From Sphingopyxis panaciterrae (GTDB lineage: Bacteria; Pseudomonadota; Alphaproteobacteria; Sphingomonadales; Sphingomonadaceae), in NCBI RefSeq assembly GCF_011762125.1, contig NZ_JAASQN010000003.1, positions 414,470 to 478,469 on the forward strand: a DNA stretch of 64,000 nucleotides. Direction: 5' to 3'. The notes beneath the pieces are model-generated. The model saw only the letters and a list, made by a program, of their open reading frames with translations. It did no database searches and had not been told where the DNA came from. Each line of letters begins with the position of its first letter. Position 1 is the first letter of the stretch. This document shows positions 43,753-52,228 of this stretch, one piece after another. A program made the translations under genes and the position numbers.

Positions 43753-44484
43753 ATGAAAAATCTCGCGCGCGCATGCTTCGGCATGCTCCTCGCCGTTTCG
43801 GCCATCTCGGCGCCGGCATTTGCCCAGGAAGAAGACGCCGGCGACGGCATCACCATCACCGGCAGCGCCACCGTCGTCAGCGACTATCGTTTCCGCGGCT
43901 TCAGCCAGTCGAACGAAGAGGCGGCCATCCAGGGCGGCTTTACCATCGGCCACGACAGCGGCCTCTATGCCGGCACCTGGGGATCGAGCATCGGGTTCAA
44001 CAACGGCACCGAGATCGACGTCTTCGCGGGCTTTGCCAAGGAGGTGACGCCGGGCCTGACCGCCGATGTCGGCGCCACCGTCTATCTGTATCCGGGTGCC
44101 AACAACACGACGGTGATCGAACCCTATGCCTCACTGACCGGCGCGATCGGTCCGGCGACGGTGAAGGGCGGCATCGCCTGGGCACCGGGCGGCCAGAATT
44201 CGCTCGGCGATAACAGCGGCGTCTATCTGTACAGCGACGTCGGGGTTCAGATTCCCGACACGCCGGTCAAGCTGAAGGGCCATTTCGGCTATGCCAAGAG
44301 CGACAGCTTCCTGGGCGGGCTCGACGGCGACGTGATCGACTATTCGGTCGGGGTCGATTTTACCTGGAAGGTGCTGACGCTTGGCGTCGCCTATGTGAAT
44401 ACCGACGCGCCGAAGTTCGGCGGCTACAAGGAAACGGTCGGCGCCGACGGCGCGGTCGTCTTTTCGCTCGGCGCAGCTTTCTGA
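43753..44484 (+). CDS. TorF-family putative porin
   Basis: 243 residues. Signal peptide MKNLARACFGMLLAVSAISAPAFA, then the family opening ITGSATVVSDYRFRGFSQSNEEAAIQGG. The rest alternates small and aromatic residues as beta strands of an outer-membrane barrel and ends with Phe (SLGAAF). TorF-family porins in Alphaproteobacteria often neighbour nitrogen-control genes; none is present here. Transported solute unknown. A strong terminator follows. Confidence 0.9.
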   Translation: MKNLARACFGMLLAVSAISAPAFAQEEDAGDGITITGSATVVSDYRFRGFSQSNEEAAIQGGFTIGHDSGLYAGTWGSSIGFNNGTEIDVFAGFAKEVTPGLTADVGATVYLYPGANNTTVIEPYASLTGAIGPATVKGGIAWAPGGQNSLGDNSGVYLYSDVGVQIPDTPVKLKGHFGYAKSDSFLGGLDGDVIDYSVGVDFTWKVLTLGVAYVNTDAPKFGGYKETVGADGAVVFSLGAAF

Positions 44485-44494
44485 CGCCGGGCCG

Positions 44495-44532
44495 AAGGGC
44501 GGCCTCTGGGGGGAGGCCGCCCTTCCTTCTTT
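44495..44532 (+). terminator. Rho-independent terminator of the porin gene
   Basis: AAGGGCGGCCTC (44495-44506) pairs perfectly with GAGGCCGCCCTT (44513-44524) across six bases and is followed by CCTTCTTT. Confidence 0.88.
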
Positions 44533-44662
44533 CCACTTTCATGAGAAGGCGGCCCGCGCGGCCGCTTTTTTCATGCGCGCGCGCTTCGTCGCAAGCGGGT
44601 TGACCATGTCGATGAAGCGTGCAAATCCATAGACGAACTGAAACAACCGGAGAGTGACCCCC

Positions 44663-46165
44663 ATGGCTCGTCCCCCTCAGCCTGCCCAGAACTCCATCCC
44701 CCCGACATCGCCCCTGCAGCCGTCCACCCCGCCGCCCGTGCGCGGCGAGCGCAGCCCGGGTATCAAGCTGGTGATCGCGGTGCTGATCGCGGTCGCACTG
44801 ATGGTGCCGCTGCTGATGGTCTATGGTCTGCTTTGGGACCGCCAGCAGCAGGCCGAAACCGCGCAGGCGTCGATCGGACAGGGCTGGGGCGGGCAGCAGA
44901 CGATCGCCGGGCCGGTGATTGTCATTCCCTATCGCGCGACGGAAACACAGACGGTCACCGAGAATGGCCGCGACGTAACGCGGACAGTGAACCTGATCCG
45001 CAACCTCTATCTTTCGCCGCAGGTCAATAAGGCCGATGTCGTCATCAGACCTGAGAAGCGGAAAAAGGCGATTTACGAGACGGTGGTCTATGAAAGCCAG
45101 ATCGCGGGTAGCGCCGAGTTCGTGTTGCCCGCCGACATCGCGCGGTACGGCGTGACGCGCGACGCATTGATGCTCGACCGCGCCGAGGTGCGGCTGGGGG
45201 TCAGCGATGCGCGCGGACTGGTCGACGGCAACAGCCTGTCGGTGAATGGCACGGCAGTGGCGCTCCAACCGGGCAAGGGGCTGCTGTCCACCGGCAATTC
45301 GGGAACTTTCGCCTTTGTCGACTGGAGCGCGGCGGCGCCGATGAAGGTCGATTATCGGATCGGCGTGCGCGGGCTGGGCGACTTCCGCCTAATCCCGCGC
45401 GGGGTCGATACGCGCTGGACGGTCAAATCGAGCTGGCCGAACCCGAGCTTCGGCGGCGATTTCCTGCCCGCGAAGCGCGACGTGAAGGCAAGCGGCTTCA
45501 CCGCGACCTATGCGATTCCCAACCTGGCGCTGGGGCAGGCGCAGGTGTTGACGGGCGACCTGTCGCCGCCGGTGACGACGAACTATGGCGGCGGACGCGG
45601 CTATGCGGAGACGGCCGCCGTCGAGGTCGCGGTGGCGGCCGACACGGCGTCCGAAGGGTCGGGCGGCACTGCGAAGGCGGTTGCGATCAGCCTGATCGAG
45701 CCCGTGGACCTCTACAGCCAGGTCGACCGCAGTATCAAATACGGCTTTTTGTTTATCGGTTTCACCTTCGTCGCCTTCCTGATGTTCGACGTCATTGCGG
45801 GTGCACGGGTCGCGGCGGCCGAATATCTGCTGACCGGCGTCGCGCTGGTGCTGTTCTTCGTGCTGCTGCTGGCGTTTGCGGAGGTGATCGGCTTTACCCC
45901 GGCTTATCTGCTCGCGTCGGCGGCGATCATCGGCTTGCTCGCCTTTTACAGCGCAGCGGTACTGAAAAGCTGGAAGCGCGCGCGCTTCCTCGCCGCGATG
46001 CTGATCGGGCTATATGCGCTGCTCTATGTGTTGCTTAACCTCGAGGCCTATTCGCTGCTCATCGGGTCGGTGCTGATGTTCTTCGCCCTTGCCGGGGTGA
46101 TGTACATGACGCGGAATATCGATTGGGGCGGGCTGGGGAAGAAGGAGGAGGCGGTGGCGGCTTGA
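44663..46165 (+). CDS. creD: CreD-family inner-membrane protein
   Basis: 500 residues from the ATG at 44663 with GGAGAG 8 nt upstream. A Pro/Ser-rich cytoplasmic leader (about 1-30) precedes the first membrane helix (about 35-57). A large periplasmic domain (about 60-355) follows, then five or six C-terminal helices, starting with YGFLFIGFTFVAFLMFDV. This is the CreD layout. In E. coli CreD belongs to the CreBC regulon and affects envelope stress and beta-lactam response; no creBC lies in the window. The exact role here is uncertain. Confidence 0.9.
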   Translation: MARPPQPAQNSIPPTSPLQPSTPPPVRGERSPGIKLVIAVLIAVALMVPLLMVYGLLWDRQQQAETAQASIGQGWGGQQTIAGPVIVIPYRATETQTVTENGRDVTRTVNLIRNLYLSPQVNKADVVIRPEKRKKAIYETVVYESQIAGSAEFVLPADIARYGVTRDALMLDRAEVRLGVSDARGLVDGNSLSVNGTAVALQPGKGLLSTGNSGTFAFVDWSAAAPMKVDYRIGVRGLGDFRLIPRGVDTRWTVKSSWPNPSFGGDFLPAKRDVKASGFTATYAIPNLALGQAQVLTGDLSPPVTTNYGGGRGYAETAAVEVAVAADTASEGSGGTAKAVAISLIEPVDLYSQVDRSIKYGFLFIGFTFVAFLMFDVIAGARVAAAEYLLTGVALVLFFVLLLAFAEVIGFTPAYLLASAAIIGLLAFYSAAVLKSWKRARFLAAMLIGLYALLYVLLNLEAYSLLIGSVLMFFALAGVMYMTRNIDWGGLGKKEEAVAA

Positions 46166-46170
46166 GTGTG

Positions 46171-46236
46171 CCCCGGCGAAAGCCGGGGTCCATGCTATCT
46201 TGCGCTACACTTCGTGGGCCCCGGCTTTCGCCGGGG
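46171..46236. repeat. Palindromic repeat after creD
   Basis: CCCCGGCGAAAGCCGGGG (46171-46188) is followed by CCCCGGCTTTCGCCGGGG (46219-46236), perfect inverted copies 30 bases apart. Each arm is itself nearly palindromic. It could end transcription from both creD and the converging FMN dehydrogenase gene. Confidence 0.9.
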
Positions 46237-46250
46237 TTCACTCCATTCGT

Positions 46251-47399
46251 TCAGCGCCAGCGCAGGTTGTCGCGCGACAGGTCGGCCAGGCTCTTCGCCC
46301 CCATCAATTTCATGCCGCGCTCGATCTCGTCGCGGAGTAGCGCGATCGTTCGCACCACGCCGTCCTCGCCCGCCGCGGCGAGCGCGTAGAGGTACAGACG
46401 GCCGCCCGAGCAGGCTTTCGCGCCGACCGACAACGCTTTCAGCACGTGGGTGCCGCGCGTGATGCCGCCGTCGCAGATGACCTCAAGCTTGTCGCCAACC
46501 GCGTCGACGATCTCGGCGAGCGCGTCGAAGGGCGAGATGCTGCCGTCCAATTGCCGTCCACCGTGGTTTGACACCATGATCGCGGTGGCGCCGATATCGG
46601 CGGCGCGCTTTGCATCCTCGACCGCGACGATGCCCTTGAGGCAGAAGGGGCCGCCCCATTGTTTGCGGATCGCCTCGGCGCGTTTCCAGTCGAGGCTCTG
46701 GTCGAGCATCGAGGTAAAATATTCGGCAACCGATTTGGGGACGCTCGACCCTTCGGAGACGTGCGTCGCAAGGTTCGGCAGGCTGAATTTCTCGCGGAGG
46801 ACATAGTTGAGACCCCAGCCGGGCTTGGCGGCGTAGCTCAGCAGGTTGCGCGCGGTGAAGCGCGGCGGCGAGGTGAAGCCCGAGCGCAGGCAACGCTCGC
46901 GGTTGCCGCCGACGATCGTGTCGACGGTGAGCGCGACGGCGTCGAATTGCGCCTCGCGCGCGGCATCGAGCATGGCCTTGTTGAGCCCTTCGTCGTGGTG
47001 GACATAAAGCTGGAACAGCTTGGGGCCGTTCGTGAGCGCTCCGGCTTCGGCGAGGCCGATCGTCGCAAGGCTCGATATGCCGGCGACGGTGCCGGCGTTT
47101 GCGGCGGCGCGGAGGACGGCGCGTTCGCCCTGCCAGTGGAAGAGACGTTGCAATGCGGTCGGCGAGAGGAAGAGCGGCATCGCCATTTCGCGCCCGAACA
47201 GCGTGGTGCGCATGTCGACGCTTTCAACCCCGGCGAGGACGCGGGGGATCAGGTCGCAGCGATCGAATGCCTCGCGATTACGGCGGCGGGTGACCTCGTC
47301 ATCGGCGGCGCCGTCGATATAGTCGAACACCGGCCACGGCAGGCGGCGCTTCGCGAGCGCGCGGAAATCGTCGATATTGTGGCAGTCCGTGAGTTTCAT
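46251..47399 (-). CDS. FMN-dependent alpha-hydroxy acid (L-lactate-type) dehydrogenase
   Basis: 382 residues, the length of LldD. The N-terminus has FDYIDGAADDEVT, the FMN site uses SLATIG, and the catalytic His is in VSNHGGRQLDG; the second phosphate-binding block is ICDGGITRGTHVLKAL. It oxidises an L-2-hydroxy acid such as lactate to the 2-oxo acid and passes electrons to the respiratory chain. It stands alone with a repeat downstream. Mandelate or other hydroxy acids are possible substrates. Confidence 0.9.
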   Translation of the reverse strand: MKLTDCHNIDDFRALAKRRLPWPVFDYIDGAADDEVTRRRNREAFDRCDLIPRVLAGVESVDMRTTLFGREMAMPLFLSPTALQRLFHWQGERAVLRAAANAGTVAGISSLATIGLAEAGALTNGPKLFQLYVHHDEGLNKAMLDAAREAQFDAVALTVDTIVGGNRERCLRSGFTSPPRFTARNLLSYAAKPGWGLNYVLREKFSLPNLATHVSEGSSVPKSVAEYFTSMLDQSLDWKRAEAIRKQWGGPFCLKGIVAVEDAKRAADIGATAIMVSNHGGRQLDGSISPFDALAEIVDAVGDKLEVICDGGITRGTHVLKALSVGAKACSGGRLYLYALAAAGEDGVVRTIALLRDEIERGMKLMGAKSLADLSRDNLRWR

Positions 47400-47502
47400 A
47401 TCGGCCCCAAATTCCCGTCATTGCAAATGTAGCGAAGCAATCCAGAGCGGTTTACGCAAGCCTTGGATTGCTTCGCTACGCTCGCGATGACGAATGAGCG
47501 GG

Positions 47503-48744
47503 CTAGACGGCTCCGCCCGTCAGTCGCGCGAGCGCCCAGCGCGGTTCGAGCGGGCGGCTGGCGTCGGCGACATGCGCCGCGACCCGTGCGCCGATCGCGG
47601 GGGCGAGGCTGAAAGCGCGGCCTGCGGCGCCGCCGACGACCCAGGCGCGCGGATGCTCGGGCAGGCGGTCGAGCAGCAGGTCACCGGTCACGGTGCGGCA
47701 GTCGTGCACCGCGGCGCTCGCGACGATGGGGGCGGTGCCGATCCGCGGCAGGCGGCCGGCGAGCCACAGGCGGACATCGGTGAGCGCTCGTTCGTCGGCG
47801 CGGCGGTCGAAGCTGTCGGGATCGACGCTCGCGTCGCCGGCACTGCGCCAGCAGCGCACGCCTTCGCCCTCGATATCGGGGAGCAGCGTAAAGCCATAGG
47901 CGCGGTCGACGAAAGCGGGCATCGCGGGCGGGCGATATTGCAGGTCGCCTTGGCCGGGGCCGAAGTGGAAGACATTGTGGCGGACGGCCGAGAGGCGCTG
48001 CGGAGTCAGCAATTGCGGGAAGAGTTCGGTCAGCCACGCACCGCAGGCATAGACGATGCTGCCCGCGGTGCCGCCGTCGGGGAGGACATAAAGGTCGCTG
48101 CGCTTGTCGCGGAGCGGTGCGGGCATCACGACGGCTTCGGGTTCGATCTGCCCATCGAGCAATGTTTCGAGCACGCCGCGCCGCCCGGCGAGCATCGCCG
48201 CCTTCTCCGCCACCAGCGCGGCTTCGCCGGGGTGCCAGGCGATCTGGGTAAAGCGGTTCTTGAGCTTGTCGCCGCTCTCGCGGTCGACGTCCCGCGCGGC
48301 GGCGATGCTGTCGGTCGCGGTGAGCGTCGTCAGCGCCTGGCAAGCGGTCAGGATCGGCAGGCTGGCGGTGTCGGAAAGCCTCTGCCACGCCGCATAGCTG
48401 TCGGAGACGAGGCTCGCATAGAGCGCGTCGCCGCCCTGCACGGGATCGAGCATCATCGACGGCAGGTTCGACGCCGCGCGGCCGTTGCCGGCGCCATAGG
48501 CGTCGAACAGGCGCACGCTCTTGCCCTGCCGGACGAGGTGCCATGCGGTCCACGCGCCGAGCGCGCCCGCGCCGACGACCGCAACGTCGACATGGCTTTG
48601 CGGTGCCTTGGCGCCCTTCCGCTTGCGCGACTTGCGCGGTTCGGGCGGATCCTTGGGCTTCGGTTCCTTTCTGGCGCCGCCGAGGGCGAGTGCGGCGGGG
48701 ACGGTCGCGAGCGCTGCCAGAAGCTTGCGGCGTCCGAGGGTCAT
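47503..48744 (-). CDS. DAO-family FAD oxidoreductase with Tat-like leader
   Basis: 413 residues from the ATG at 48744, which overlaps the stop of the mannose-6-phosphate isomerase gene (ATGA). The N-terminus MTLGRRKLLAALATVPAALA has a twin-arginine and a hydrophobic core like a Tat signal. A basic, proline-rich linker (about 25-48) follows, then the FAD site VVGAGALGAWTAWHLVRQG. A C-terminal FAD contact is WVVGGAAGRAFSLAPAIG. An exported or membrane-attached amine or amino acid oxidase is suggested; substrate unknown. It is last of four coupled genes. Confidence 0.82.
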   Translation of the reverse strand: MTLGRRKLLAALATVPAALALGGARKEPKPKDPPEPRKSRKRKGAKAPQSHVDVAVVGAGALGAWTAWHLVRQGKSVRLFDAYGAGNGRAASNLPSMMLDPVQGGDALYASLVSDSYAAWQRLSDTASLPILTACQALTTLTATDSIAAARDVDRESGDKLKNRFTQIAWHPGEAALVAEKAAMLAGRRGVLETLLDGQIEPEAVVMPAPLRDKRSDLYVLPDGGTAGSIVYACGAWLTELFPQLLTPQRLSAVRHNVFHFGPGQGDLQYRPPAMPAFVDRAYGFTLLPDIEGEGVRCWRSAGDASVDPDSFDRRADERALTDVRLWLAGRLPRIGTAPIVASAAVHDCRTVTGDLLLDRLPEHPRAWVVGGAAGRAFSLAPAIGARVAAHVADASRPLEPRWALARLTGGAV

Positions 48745-49577
48745 GCAGCCATCGTCCAGGCGATCAGCGCGCGGCCGCTGCCGCCGAGTGCCGCGAGGCC
48801 CGCCGCATCGTCGAGTAGCCAGCATTCGCCCGGTTGCCACGCTTCGCCATCGATCGACCCCGCGCCATCGACGGGGATGAACCAGACGGGCCCATAGGCG
48901 CCGGGATCGGGGAGCGCGGCGAAATCGTCGCAATGCGCGTCGACGAGGCCGAACTTCGGGCCGTCGACAAGCCGATCGACGCCGACGCCGATCGGCGTCC
49001 TGAGGTTCGGGGTCAGATAGGGACCGGCTTCGGCGCACGCGATCGCCGCGTCGAGGTGCAATTCGCGCGGGCGGCCATAATCGTAGAGGCGATAGGTAAT
49101 GTCGGCATATTGCTGGACCTCGATCAGCGTGAGGCCGCCGCCGATCGCGTGGATCGTGCCGGGGGTGACGTGGAAATGATCGCCGGGGGCGACGGGTTTC
49201 CAGTCGATCAGCCGCTCGATGCTGCCGTCGAGTGCGGCGGCGCGCAACTGTTCGGGGGTGATGCGCTGTTCGAGGCCGAGGCCGATCGCGGCGCCGTCTT
49301 CGGCGTCGAGGATCACCCACGCCTCCTCCTTGCCCTGCCGCGCGCCGTCGGCCTGTGCCTGCGCATCGTCGGGGTGGACCTGCACCGACAGCGCTTCGGA
49401 GGTGAAGAGATATTTGACGAGCAGCGCCGGTTCGGGACGTCCTGCCGGAAGCTCGAACCAGATCTCGCCGATACGTTCATCGCCCGCGTCGAGCGCTTCA
49501 CGATTGAAGGGGGGACCGATATCGGTACGCCCCCAAGGCTTGGCGACGCGGCGAGGGGAGAGGCGGATAGCGGACAT
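48741..49577 (-). CDS. manA: Mannose-6-phosphate isomerase, class I (short form)
   Basis: 278 residues, shorter than the ~390 of E. coli ManA because the helical insert is missing, as in many type I short forms. Zinc-site motifs are present: VQVHPDDAQAQ, LIEVQQYADITYRLYDYGR and GTIHAIGGG. It interconverts mannose-6-phosphate and fructose-6-phosphate, feeding GDP-mannose and exopolysaccharide synthesis. It begins 4 nt after the amidohydrolase gene and overlaps the FAD oxidoreductase gene; no functional link to either is obvious. Confidence 0.88.
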   Translation of the reverse strand: MSAIRLSPRRVAKPWGRTDIGPPFNREALDAGDERIGEIWFELPAGRPEPALLVKYLFTSEALSVQVHPDDAQAQADGARQGKEEAWVILDAEDGAAIGLGLEQRITPEQLRAAALDGSIERLIDWKPVAPGDHFHVTPGTIHAIGGGLTLIEVQQYADITYRLYDYGRPRELHLDAAIACAEAGPYLTPNLRTPIGVGVDRLVDGPKFGLVDAHCDDFAALPDPGAYGPVWFIPVDGAGSIDGEAWQPGECWLLDDAAGLAALGGSGRALIAWTMAA

Positions 49578-49581
49578 CAGG

Positions 49582-51231
49582 TCATTCCTTCCGCTTGTAA
49601 TACCGATAACCCCCGATCCAGGTTTCCCGCGGCGTCATGCGGCGGATCTCGTCGGGGCTGGCGAGCAGCGGATCGGCGTCGACGATCAGGAAATCGGCGC
49701 GCATGCCGGGCATCAGCGTGCCGAGCCGGTCCTCGGCGAAGGCGGCGAAGGCGGCGGTGCGGGTGAAGCCGTCGAGCGCGGTTTCGCGCGTCACTGCTTC
49801 CTCGGGATGCCAGCCGCCGAACGGCTGGCCCGCGGCGTCGGTGCGCGAGATGGCGGCGGCGATGCCCGGAAAGGGGTTCGAGCTTTCGACGGGCACATCC
49901 GAGCCGAACGCCAGGCGGACGCCGGCATTTTCGAGGCTGCGCCACGCATAAGCGCCCCTGAGGCGGTCGGGGCCGAGCCGCGCCTCGGCCATCAACCGGT
50001 CCGACGGCTGGTGGATCGGCTGCATCGAGGCGATGACCTTCAACTGGGCGAAGCGGGGAATGTCGGTGGGATCGAGGATTTGCGCATGTTCAATGCGCCA
50101 GCGGCGTTCGCCGGGCAGGTCGGCGGTGAGGTCGCCGATCGCGGCGAGCGCTTCGGCATTGGCGGCGTCGCCGATCGCGTGGATCGCGACCTGGAACTTG
50201 TCCATCGACGCGCGCACCATCTTGTTGCGGAGCTGCGCGGGGGTGAGCAGCGGCAGCCCCTTTTGTCCCGGTGCGTCGCTATAGGGTGCCTTCAGCCACG
50301 CGCCGCGCGAGCCCAATGCGCCGTCGAGATAAAGCTTCACCCCAACCATGCGGAGGCGGTCGTCGTAGAGCCACGGGGTTGGCTCCTGCCCGGCGATGAT
50401 CGTCATATTGTCGATATCGGCGCCATAGCTGAGGATGCGGATCGCGAGCTGTTTCTTGTCGCCGGCGCGGCGATACGCCTGCCAGTCGGCGATCGTCGTG
50501 CCCATGTCGGCGATGCTGGTGACGCCCTGTTCGAGCAGTTTCTGCTGCGCGAGGAACAACGCGCGGTCGAGATCGCGCGCCAGCGGTTTCGGCTTCGCAT
50601 TGTCGACGAGCGCCATCGCCGAATCGACGAAGACGCCGCTCGGCTTGCCGCCCTCCATCTCGATGCGGCCGCCCTCGGGCACCTTGCTGGCGGTGGTGAC
50701 TTTCGCCGCCGCTATCGCGGCGCTGTTCGCCCAGCCGGCATGGCCGTCGACGCGTTCGAGCCAGACCGGGCGGTCGGGCACCGCGGCGTCAAGATCGGCG
50801 CTGGTGGGAAAGCGACCGAGCCCCCATTTTTCCTGGTTCCAGCCCGATCCGATGATCCACGGCATTTCGGGGTTCGCGGCGGCATATTTGCGGATCGCGG
50901 CCTGCGCCTCGGCGAGCGATTTCGTTTCCGAAAGGTCGAGCAGCATCAGCGAGAAGCCCATGCCCATGACATGGCCGTGCGCGTCGATCATCCCCGGGAT
51001 CAACGTGCGGCCACCGCCGTCCTGCTTGAAATCGGGGCGTTCGGGGCGCTTGTCCTTGCGGTCGAGCAACTGCTTGACCTTGCCCTCGCGGTCGATGACG
51101 AGCCCGGTGAAGCGGACGAGTTTGCCGTCCTTGTCGAGCGTGATGCCGTTGACATTGTCGACGAGCGTGTCGGCGTGCGCCGGCGCGGTGAACAGGAGGG
51201 CGAGCGCCGCGAGGGAAGCGCGAACCGTCAC
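49582..51231 (-). CDS. Exported YtcJ-like amidohydrolase
   Basis: 549 residues from the GTG at 51231, which overlaps the preceding stop (GTGA). The reading frame stays open further upstream inside the reductase gene, but only this start gives a signal peptide (ASLAALALLFTAPAHA). The metal-dependent hydrolase motif IPGMIDAHGHVMGMG is at about 65-79; later ITSIADMG, the RWRIEHAQIL block and the AFGSDVPVE motif (metal Asp) fit the Amidohydro_3/YtcJ family. Likely periplasmic. Substrates in this family are varied amides; none can be assigned. Confidence 0.87.
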   Translation of the reverse strand: MTVRASLAALALLFTAPAHADTLVDNVNGITLDKDGKLVRFTGLVIDREGKVKQLLDRKDKRPERPDFKQDGGGRTLIPGMIDAHGHVMGMGFSLMLLDLSETKSLAEAQAAIRKYAAANPEMPWIIGSGWNQEKWGLGRFPTSADLDAAVPDRPVWLERVDGHAGWANSAAIAAAKVTTASKVPEGGRIEMEGGKPSGVFVDSAMALVDNAKPKPLARDLDRALFLAQQKLLEQGVTSIADMGTTIADWQAYRRAGDKKQLAIRILSYGADIDNMTIIAGQEPTPWLYDDRLRMVGVKLYLDGALGSRGAWLKAPYSDAPGQKGLPLLTPAQLRNKMVRASMDKFQVAIHAIGDAANAEALAAIGDLTADLPGERRWRIEHAQILDPTDIPRFAQLKVIASMQPIHQPSDRLMAEARLGPDRLRGAYAWRSLENAGVRLAFGSDVPVESSNPFPGIAAAISRTDAAGQPFGGWHPEEAVTRETALDGFTRTAAFAAFAEDRLGTLMPGMRADFLIVDADPLLASPDEIRRMTPRETWIGGYRYYKRKE

Positions 51232-52106
51232 TTCGGCAACCGGGTGACCAGCGAACTCGTGTCGCGCCGGCCGCCGCCGGCCTTTTGGACGTCGGCGTAG
51301 AACTGGTCGACGAGGCTGGCGACGGGCAAGGTCGCGCCGTTGATGCGCGCCTCCTCGAGCGCGAGGCCCAAATCCTTGCGCATCCAGTCGACCGCGAAGC
51401 CGAAGTCGAATTCGTCCTTCGCCATCGTGCCCCAGCGGTTGAGCATCTGCCAGCTGGCCGCGGCGCCGCCCGAGATCGCTTCGAACACCTTGTCGGTGTC
51501 GAGGTCGGATGCCTGCGCGAAGCGCACGGCTTCGGACAGGCCCTGAAGCACGCCGGCGATTGCGATCTGGTTGACCATCTTCGTCGTCTGTCCCGCGCCG
51601 GGGCCGCCGATATGGACCATGCGCGCGGCATAGGCGGCCATCACCGGCTCGGCGGCGGCGAAGGCCTGCGCGCTGCCGCCGCACATGATCGAGAGGGTGC
51701 CGTTCTGCGCCCCCGCTTCGCCGCCCGAGACCGGCGCGTCGAGCGCGAGCAGCCCGAGACTTTCGGCTTCGACCGAAAGCTGACGCGCGATGCGCGCCGA
51801 AACGGTGGTGTGGTCGATGAAGAGTGCGCCCTTGCGCATCGCAGCGAAAGCGCCGTCGCGGCCGAGCGTGACCTGTGCGAGATCATCGTCGTTGCCGACG
51901 CACGAGAGGACGACATCGGCGTCCTTCGCCGCCTCGGCCGGGGTCGATGCCGCGGCGCCGCCATATTGCGCGGCCCAGGCGTCGGCCTTGGTGCGGGTGC
52001 GGTTGTAGACGGTAAGGTCATGGCCCGCCTTGACGAGGTGGCCCGCCATCGGGCCGCCCATGACGCCGGTGCCGATGAAGCTGATGCGGAGTTTTTGTTC
52101 GGTCAT
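51228..52106 (-). CDS. 3-Hydroxyisobutyrate-dehydrogenase-family reductase
   Basis: 292 residues from the ATG at 52106 (ATGs at 52118 and 52124 are in frame). Rossmann motif FIGTGVMGGPMAGHLVKAGH, substrate motif DAPVSGGEAGAQNG and the catalytic Lys in GQTTKMVNQ are all present. Such enzymes oxidise 3-hydroxyisobutyrate or reduce tartronate semialdehyde or similar beta-hydroxy acids. It is first in the four-gene operon with the amidohydrolase, manA and FAD oxidoreductase, and is divergent from the threonine ammonia-lyase gene (122-nt gap). Confidence 0.9.
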   Translation of the reverse strand: MTEQKLRISFIGTGVMGGPMAGHLVKAGHDLTVYNRTRTKADAWAAQYGGAAASTPAEAAKDADVVLSCVGNDDDLAQVTLGRDGAFAAMRKGALFIDHTTVSARIARQLSVEAESLGLLALDAPVSGGEAGAQNGTLSIMCGGSAQAFAAAEPVMAAYAARMVHIGGPGAGQTTKMVNQIAIAGVLQGLSEAVRFAQASDLDTDKVFEAISGGAAASWQMLNRWGTMAKDEFDFGFAVDWMRKDLGLALEEARINGATLPVASLVDQFYADVQKAGGGRRDTSSLVTRLPK

Positions 52107-52228
52107 GCAGCGGTCCATAACCATGGATCGAGCCGGGCGCCAGACATGCGCCGCCGCAATCGTTACGCGTCGCTCGATTAATTCTCGCCCTTCCCCTTAG
52201 CTCTGCTTGTCGTTAGGGCCAGCGCACT

